DNA of 64,000 nucleotides from Hemicentrotus pulcherrimus (lineage: Eukaryota > Echinodermata > Echinoidea > Camarodonta > Strongylocentrotidae). Shown here piece after piece: positions 52,001-61,000 of this stretch. The stretch spans positions 1 through 64,000 of the forward strand of contig BEXV01001444.1 of assembly GCA_003118195.1 (NCBI GenBank). The letters are read 5' to 3'. Each line of letters starts with the position of its first letter. Position 1 is the stretch's first letter. The notes under the pieces were generated by a model that was not told the DNA's origin, did no database searches, and saw only the letters and a program-made list of their open reading frames with translations. The position numbers were made by a program, and so were the translations under genes.

Positions 52001-55000
52001 TTAACCTCAAATTTTCATTTTTCATTTGTTTGGCCTGCAATAGGACATAGTACCTTTAAAGGATGATTGAATAAAATCTTTCATCAAAAAAAAAACCCCA
52101 ATAATCATCTATACATCATCATTACCATTTTCTTTCAGCTGAGAGAGAGGATTTCTACCAGTCTAAGGCCACCTCACAGAGCAGTACGGCATCCGGCGGT
52201 GACTCTTATCGCGCCGTGGACAACAACTTCACCTCTGACTTCTCCAGTGGCTCCTGAATCGAGACCAATGTAGAGAGCGCCCCCTGGTGGCAGGTTGACC
52301 TGGGCGGGGTGTATCAGGTCCGATCAGTATCCATCTACGTCAGAACCGATGATTGTATTGATTGCAGTAAGTTTTAAGCCTAATAATTACCTGATTCAAA
52401 TCGGTTTTCCCAATTATTATTTTTTCTTTCTGATTTTACCGCTATTTTCCCCAAATTTTTCCCAATTTTCTTACTCAAAAGAGGGGTGGGGGGGATGTTG
52501 TTAGATGCCATTTTTTTTTCTCAATCAAGAGGGCGGGGGGGGGGGCGAGGTTGAGATAAAACAACATTAGTGCTCACTACACCCCTAAAGTATTTACTAT
52601 TAAAGTACAGGGATCCTGTCGCGTGAAGGTAAAATTGATCATATCTCCCCAAATTTATTTCATCTTATTCATAATCAATCGTAACTTTAGAATAAATAGT
52701 TACTTAAGATTCGTTTTATGTCGCAGATAGATACAGTGCCTGTTACAATACAAATACTTGCAGCAATGTATTTTTATTCATGATTGTAAGTCATTTTTTA
52801 ATGTTATAGGGCCAATTTTAAAACTTGCCTACTTAACTGAAAACATCAATATATACATACACTGTACAGAGAACCAGCACACTGAAATTATACTTGGAGG
52901 GGGGAGGGGGGTGGGGGGTGTTAGGCAAAATGCAAACTAACATTATTGTAATTACAGTACTCTGTAAATTGTATATACGTTTTGCATACGTCTTGCATTC
53001 TGGTAACTATATATTTATGAATAAATCATTGCTACACTGTAATACACAATGATTGTACTGAAATATATATTTGTTATCTCTCCCTCTATGTTCCCTGTGG
53101 TCATCATCATTATCATCAAGCTGATTATTTTTTCTAGAAGATAACAAAATTTGTGTCTTTCAATTTTCACCAGCTTGGACTCTGACTCCTTTCGTGGTTC
53201 GGCTCGGTGTCAGTTCCACACCCAAAGAAAACATGCGATGCGGAAACATCGTGGATTCTTACACTTCGACGACCTATGACGTAAATTGTGACCTCATGGC
53301 CGGAAGATATCTCAGTATTCAGAATGTCGCTGACACAGAGACCTCTCTTTCTTTCTGTGAGGTTGTAGTCAACATCGGTGAGTCTCCTAATAATTCAGCT
53401 TTATATGGCGCTTGATACATCTATGATGTCTCTAAGCAATTTACAGATAAACATGTACTATAACCCCGGTCATTGGATTCAATATTTTCCCGCACACACT
53501 ACATGTATGTGCGAAATCTCCACTTCCTGGGGAGCATTCCAGCCAGAGCCAGGCGTTACTTGATGCTCAAAAACTATGACGGTCGCATCCTACCGGCTAT
53601 CCATTTAATACCTGGGTGGAGAGTAGCAGAAAGTGCAGGTTAATATCTTGCCAAAGTATATTAGTGCCCTGTCGGGATTCAAAACCCTCGACATTCGCAT
53701 CTCCAGTCAAGCACCTTAAACCACTCAACCACGACACTCCTACCGTCTGCAGTCTTCCATACACTGAAAATTTACAGCTTTGGTTTGCATTTGTTAGTTT
53801 TTTGATCGTTGGATGTGCAGTCAAACCTGTTTTGAGGCCCCCTGTGTAGAAAGAGCATCTGTTTTACAGGCCATTTTATGTTTTCCTTGAAATCATACTT
53901 TTACTTAAAGACCCCCTGCCTGTAAAGGCCACATTTTGTGTTACCCTGCATTTTCTATGCAGGCTTGACTGTACTACCGGTATTTGTAATGTCTTTTGGA
54001 AAGACATCAATCTACATTTGCCACTTCATACCCAGGATATAAATAGGGACCTGGTAGGATGATGAAAGCTAGTATGAATTTCATTATCTTCTCACCTACA
54101 TTGATCATATGGTAGAAATACTCCCTAGGGAGTGGAGATGGTGCTCACATTTTGTGCGATATTTATACTGTGACCATGAGTATTAACAACTATAAAGCAC
54201 TAAGAAACGTTTGTATTATGTGCTTTATAAATCTAGATTATTATCATTTTTTACCTTGAACATTTTGACATGGTTGTGAAGGTAAATGTACATGTAAATA
54301 AATGTACATGTAGTTAAATCCCTTGGATAGGACATTTAATGGAGGCCCCGTGTAGAAAAGAGTCAATACCTTTGCATGTTAAGAACCTGCTGCGCTATTT
54401 GTATAAGAGAAGGAGGAAACCCTGGTGTAGTGGTCCAACTATCACCCCCAATCAGTTATAATGCAAGGAGAGACCCAAGGGTTCCAGTGATTCAGTTCCC
54501 TTTTCGCCTCTCAGGCACAGGTGATGCCAAATATTAAATAATAATAAAAATTAATTTGCCTCTTCTCTAAATCTATTATTTCCTACAGGATCCGACGCCT
54601 ATTTTGATGGATCATCCAACGTCACCTTTGGTGACGCCCAGACTCGATGCTATCAACATGGGGCGGAGCTAGCCACGCCTGGTGACCTGCTGGACATGTA
54701 TGACAGTGGAGACGAGTCTTGTGATTGGGGATGGGCATCGGATGGATCAGTGAGGCGTGTCGTCCAGGCGTCGACTGAATGTAGCGCAAGTGCTAATAAG
54801 TCAGGCATGATGGACAAGGGCGCGACTGCTCAATCTGGAGAATGGGGTGTATACTGCATACAGAGAAGTAGGTTCTTAACCATTAGGCTGCTAAATTCTC
54901 TTATTTCTTAAGCCCACTGCACACTATACGATCCGACTACTATTCGATTTGGAAGAATTTGCAATAACATTTAATACAAACATTAAAACATTTAAAATCT

Positions 55001-58000
55001 TAATGACCAAGGATCTAAATAGTCTTATGATTAAGAAAACTTAAATTTCAATTTCCCTGGAAGAGGAAAAGCTATATTGGCTGAGAATCGTGGTGACATC
55101 ACACCAGGGGGGTGTTTCACAAAGATCCTTAATTTGAACTTATCTCTATGTTGGACTTATTAATTATGGAAAGCCGTTAGCAATTATGAAAATATTTTGT
55201 AAAAGTTATTTTAAAAGGCATAAAATGTTGATTCAAATCATTCATATTTTCTATTATGAAGGAGATTTCATGTTCTTGATGTGGAATTTATAAAAAGTCT
55301 AATATACTTGAATTTTTGCTTTTGAATACATTTTATTTTAAGGCTACAAATGGCTCTCCATAATTTTAGATTCCAACTTAGAGTTAAGTTTGACTTTGGA
55401 TCTTTGTGAAACACCCCCAGGAGTGCGATTGTCTATGATTGGAAGCGGGTTCGGCTTTTATTTTGAGTAGAAGAGTTCAATGCACATAAATTGTGGTTGT
55501 TAGTATTCTTATCATGATTTAAAAGCTCAATCATAAAAATTATGTTTGTTTAGATTCCCTATCTAATACAATCAACTTTTATTTTCCTCTGCACAGGTGA
55601 AGGAATTTCTCTGATTGGGCAACTATTCAACCAGATTAGCTTCAATGCCTCGTCATCACAACCGGACATGGGCCCATCCAATGCTAATGTTTATAATGAT
55701 AATAGTACAATGGGATGGGTGCCTGTAAACTCTACTGATGGAGAATGGTTAGAGGTTAGTATTCATTCAATTTTCATTTATTTATGTATTGATTTATTTG
55801 TTCTTTCATTTAATTATTCATCTATGCATTTCTTTGTTCATTCATTTGTTCTTCGATTCATTCACACATACATCTATTACTTTGTCTGTTTGTTCTTTTG
55901 TGTATTAATTTGTCCACTCGTTCAGTCATCCATGCATTCAATTTTGTTCATTAATCATTCATTGATTTATCTATCAATTTATCTGTTCATTCATTTGTAT
56001 ATTCATTCCTTCCTTCAGTCATTCATTTTTTTAAATTGAATCGTGCATACATGTTCATGTACATTCATCTATTAATATATCTATGCATTCATTTATATAT
56101 TCATTTGTCCATTCATTCATTCATTCCATCATTCCTTCCTTTAGTCATTCATTTTTTTCATTGATTCATTTGTACATTCATCTATTAATTTGACCATAAA
56201 TTCATGTATATATTCATTTGTCCACTTATTCATTCATCCATGCATTCATCCATTCACACATTCATTTGTTTGTTCCTTCATTGGATCCTTCGTTCATTCA
56301 TTTGTTCATTCATTCATCTTTTAATTCATGCATTCAGTCATTTGTTGATTGATTGATTGGTTTATTTAATAATCACACCCTAAGAATGGGGGAACATTTG
56401 ACAATCTTGTCAAATGTATGACGATAGTGTACAGTCATGTAATCTCAATTTTAATGCATGTAATTCATGCATTCATTCATTCATTTGTTCATTCATTCAT
56501 TTATTCCATCATTCATTTGTTGATTGATTGATTGATTCATTTCATTTATTCATTAATAGCACCCTAGAATGGGGGAATATTTGACCATCTTGTCAAATCG
56601 AATAATGTCATTGCAGGGCCCTCAGGGAGAACAGTATAAATACTGATGAGGCTACCTTGGGTAAACAAGACATATTATTATTATTATTATCTATGACTGT
56701 ACGGTCATTTAATCTCAATACGCCTTTTCTTTCAGATTGATTTTGGGCAATACGTAGCACTGACAGGCGTGGCCACCAGAGGGCGCCCTTGCTGTGATGG
56801 CTATGTCACTGGTTACTACCTCAAGTACTCCAGTGACGGGGTCAATTGGAATTACTATGGATCCGGAGCAACAAAGGTATAAATCTGATTGCAATAGTTA
56901 CTTCTTGTTAACCAGCTACCTCCCACAAGAACAAAAGTAACTCTTGGAGATTGTGCTTATAAAGCCCCAAAGCTTTGGAATAACTTACCACTAGATACAG
57001 AAAAAAGCCTCATCTGTTGCTGTCTTTAAAGTTTTGTTGAAGGCGCACTTGTTTTCAGGAGCTTTTGAATATTTTTAAAATTTATTTTGTGTCTGTAAAG
57101 TACATTAGCACTGTTAGGAGTTGTTAAGGGTTTAATTGCCCCTTTAAGCTTTATGCATTTATTTATTCCTATGCCGTAAGTACAATGTATTCATTTATTC
57201 ATTTTTTTTTCTTTTTGCATAATTTATCAGATTGCATAGTATTAAGAACATGATGAGAATCATTAAAACAGTAGAAAACTTATGAGGAAAATATGATCGT
57301 CTGACATTTACTATTGTCTTATACAGCTCATTCAAGGCAACATGGATAGCACTTCTGTAGTTCGTCACAGCCTAAATCCCTTAGAGGGTGTGCGTTACGT
57401 CCGGGTGGAACCAAAAACTTGGGACACAGCAATCTCTTTCAGGGCTGTCTTCTATGGAACTGTCCAGCCAGGTATGCATAGTTTTACATAAATTTACATA
57501 ATACTTTGTTATCTAGCAAAAGGGCATTGTAAGGTCACTGAAGGTCACTATAAGTTGATTTGATTTGATTTATTTATTTTCCACTCAAATATACACAAAT
57601 TAAATGACATATATAAACCATACAGTAATACAATATATAATAAAACAAATGANNNNNNNNNNNNNNNNNNNNNNNNNNNNNNNNNNNNNNNNNNNNNNNN
57701 NNNNNNNNNNNNNNNNNNNNNNNNNNNNNNNNNNNNNNNNNNNNNNNNNNNNNNNNNNNNNNNNNNNNNNNNNNNNNNNNNNNNNNNNNNNNNNNNNNNN
57801 NNNNNNNNNNNNNNNNNNNNNNNNNNNNNNNNNNNNNNNNNNNNNNNNNNNNNNNNNNNNNNNNNNNNNNNNNNNNNNNNNNNNNNNNNNNNNNNNNNNN
57901 NNNNNNNNNNNNNNNNNNNNNNNNNNNNNNNNNNNNNNNNNNNNNNNNNNNNNNNNNNNNNNNNNNNNNNNNNNNNNNNNNNNNNNNNNNNNNNNNNNNN

Positions 58001-61000
58001 NNNNNNNNNNNNNNNNNNNNNNNNNNNNNNNNNNNNNNNNNNNNNNNNNNNNNNNNNNNNNNNNNNNNNNNNNNNNNNNNNNNNNNNNNNNNNNNNNNNN
58101 NNNNNNNNNNNNNNNNNNNNNNNNNNNNNNNNNNNNNNNNNNNNNNNNNNNNNNNNNNNNNNNNNNNNNNNNNNNNNNNNNNNNNNNNNNNNNNNNNNNN
58201 NNNNNNNNNNNNNNNNNNNNNNNNNNNNNNNNNNNNNNNNNNNNNNNNNNNNNNNNNNNNNNNNNNNNNNNNNNNNNNNNNNNNNNNNNNNNNNNNNNNN
58301 NNNNNNNNNNNNNNNNNNNNNNNNNNNNNNNNNNNNNNNNNNNNNNNNNNNNNNNNNNNNNNNNNNNNNNNNNNNNNNNNNNNNNNNNNNNNNNNNNNNN
58401 NNNNNNNNNNNNNNNNNNNNNNNNNNNNNNNNNNNNNNNNNNNNNNNNNNNNNNNNNNNNNNNNNNNNNNNNNNNNNNNNNNNNNNNNNNNNNNNNNNNN
58501 NNNNNNNNNNNNNNNNNNNNNNNNNNNNNNNNNNNNNNNNNNNNNNNNNNNNNNNNNNNNNNNNNNNNNNNNNNNNNNNNNNNNNNNNNNNNNNNNATGA
58601 TGATGATATATGAATATATTGTGTGCTAATTTGTTGCCTAATTAGAATGAATAAGCTGATTTATTAAACTTTATAACATCAGTATTTATAAATGTAATGC
58701 TTCCTGGGAGAAATTTCAATAGTTGAAATTGGTGGAAGAGTCGCTGCCCGGCAAGCAGTAGATGGCAGGTTCAGATCCCGCTGGTTCCAAGATTTTTTCT
58801 GATTTGTTTTTTAATTTCAGTTCGATCAATCGATCTTATTTACTGGGTGTAAGCCACAAATATGTTCAAACTATTAAAAATTAATCAGGTCTGCAATTCT
58901 TCATAACAAAATCCATTACTTTTTGTATTTGTTTATCTCTTCATCTTGATCTACAGCGAATGGGGAGTTCAGTTCCTGGGGAGAATGGGGATCCTGCTCC
59001 GTGGCTTGTGAAGGAACAGGAACACAACAGAGGACCAGGTCCTGTGATAGCCCAGCCCAACAAGGAACCGGTCTGAGGTGCCAAAAGAATGAATACATGG
59101 AACAAATATTAGGTAAGCAACCATTTTATTTATTCATTAATTGTCAGATGCCTAAATAGATTATTGTTAAAATGTAAATGCAACTATCTTTTTTATGTGT
59201 GTGCAAGCATAATTGAGCTTTTAGTCGACCATGTTTAATTGTACATTTTTTTCTACATGTCCATGTAATTGATTATTATGTTAGCAAGAGCCCCTGAAGA
59301 ATGTATGAACCAATCAAGCTTTTTAATAGGTTCCTCACATTTTACCCTGTATAACCTACTATTTAATACAATTAATTTTGATGTCTTTACAAAGAATTGA
59401 TTTAATGTGATTCTTTTAGTATCATATTATGTTCTAATTTTGTCAATTACCGGTATGTACATGTAAATTCATTTTTGTGAAATGTGAAACAAAATAAACT
59501 TGAAAAACTTGAAATCAGTGCTTGTGATAATAAATGTTAATTTTGTCTGGTTCAAATAGGACACATTTGTCTGCCCTGTGCTCTTTTGACAATTCAAGTC
59601 AGGGTTTAACACTTACAATGTACATGTATGGGCACCCAGGACACATGGGCGCCCAAAATCAAAGTCCCCCCCCCAAAAAAAAAAAAGAAAGATCTCCAGA
59701 CTTTTAAGATAGGGCTCATGCGAACACACTCTAAAAAAAAAAATCCAACCCAGACCCCCTTCCCAAAGATTTAGTATAGAGCCCTGTTGAAATAAACTAT
59801 TGGTTGATCAGAGCAAGATGTTTCTAATAATCAGAGATGTGCCTACATGTACACACTAGACCCAGGTGTAGTAGGTGAGCACCAGGGCCCCGTTTCATAA
59901 AACTTACCATTGATGGTAACTTTGCCATCAATGGTAACTACCATGGAAACCTTGATTCTGATTGGATGTTGAGCCCCGTTACCATGGTAGTTGCCATTGA
60001 TGGCAAAGTTACCATCTATGGTAAGTTTTATGAAACGGGGCCCAGAGCTTTAGTCAGGGTAAAATTTCCAAAGTCTTTTGGAATCGCCAGAGACACACAT
60101 ATCATAATGTGATATAAGACCAACATGGCAAGATGGGGCTACGCCCATCGCAGCCATCGGGCAATAGAAGAACTTAATTTAATTTAATTTAATTTAGGAG
60201 CTTTACATTAATCTTGATCTAAGGAGACACAACCTAACAGTAATGTGAAATGCCATATTCTAGAAAAGTCAGTTATACTCACTCACTGTCTTCAATTATT
60301 CCATTTTCTTTTTCCTTTGAAGCTGACCCACTCCATTTCTTCAGGAAGCAGTCAAGCAGACAACTAGGAGCGGACCTCACCATCTCTTATTCAGTTGCCA
60401 CCGCGATAGAGTGCGCCACCTTGTGTGCCGTCGAGGAGAGTTTCGATTGTGAATCATTTAACTTTGGCTCGGGTTCAGGAGATTGTGTTCTCACCAACAC
60501 CTCAAATTAGTTTCATGATGAGTCCCTAAGTATCGCCTTAGGTTATGACTACTACGAATTAGGTAATTGTTTTTGTCAGTGAAAGACAAGCCATTCTAGG
60601 CTGCATACTTATAAAGAGTTATGATTGATCTTAAGTTCGATCAATACACGATGAGCCATAGACTTACGCTCAATATTAACTTTACGATCAATCAAAAGGC
60701 TTTATAATACGTACGTGCCATATGTTGCCTATGGATTTTGTTAAACTTGTATACAAATTTCAATTGGCAGAGGCAAGATTTTAATTGCAGTTCCATTTCT
60801 AACCTTACCTTAGTTTATATCGTTTCATGATATGTAACTATACAAGTTGGAATGCTGGATTGTAATAGTACTCTGTCATTCATGGTAATATCCAAATTTG
60901 TGACTCAAAACTATTAATGATCCAAAATTTGATGAGAAAATGCAACACATTCTGCGCAGTACATAATTATTGTTTTTAATAATATGATTGCAGGGCCCTC

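Noticed and set aside
55668..56039. Phe/Ser/His-rich frame after exon 28
   Set aside because: Only the first part is exon 28; the rest is the ATTC repeat tract in the intron.
57604..58629. 341-codon frame
   Set aside because: It consists almost wholly of N.
58728..58800. Possible tRNA gene
   Set aside because: Box A and B like motifs are present but no paired acceptor stem; it fits a SINE head better.
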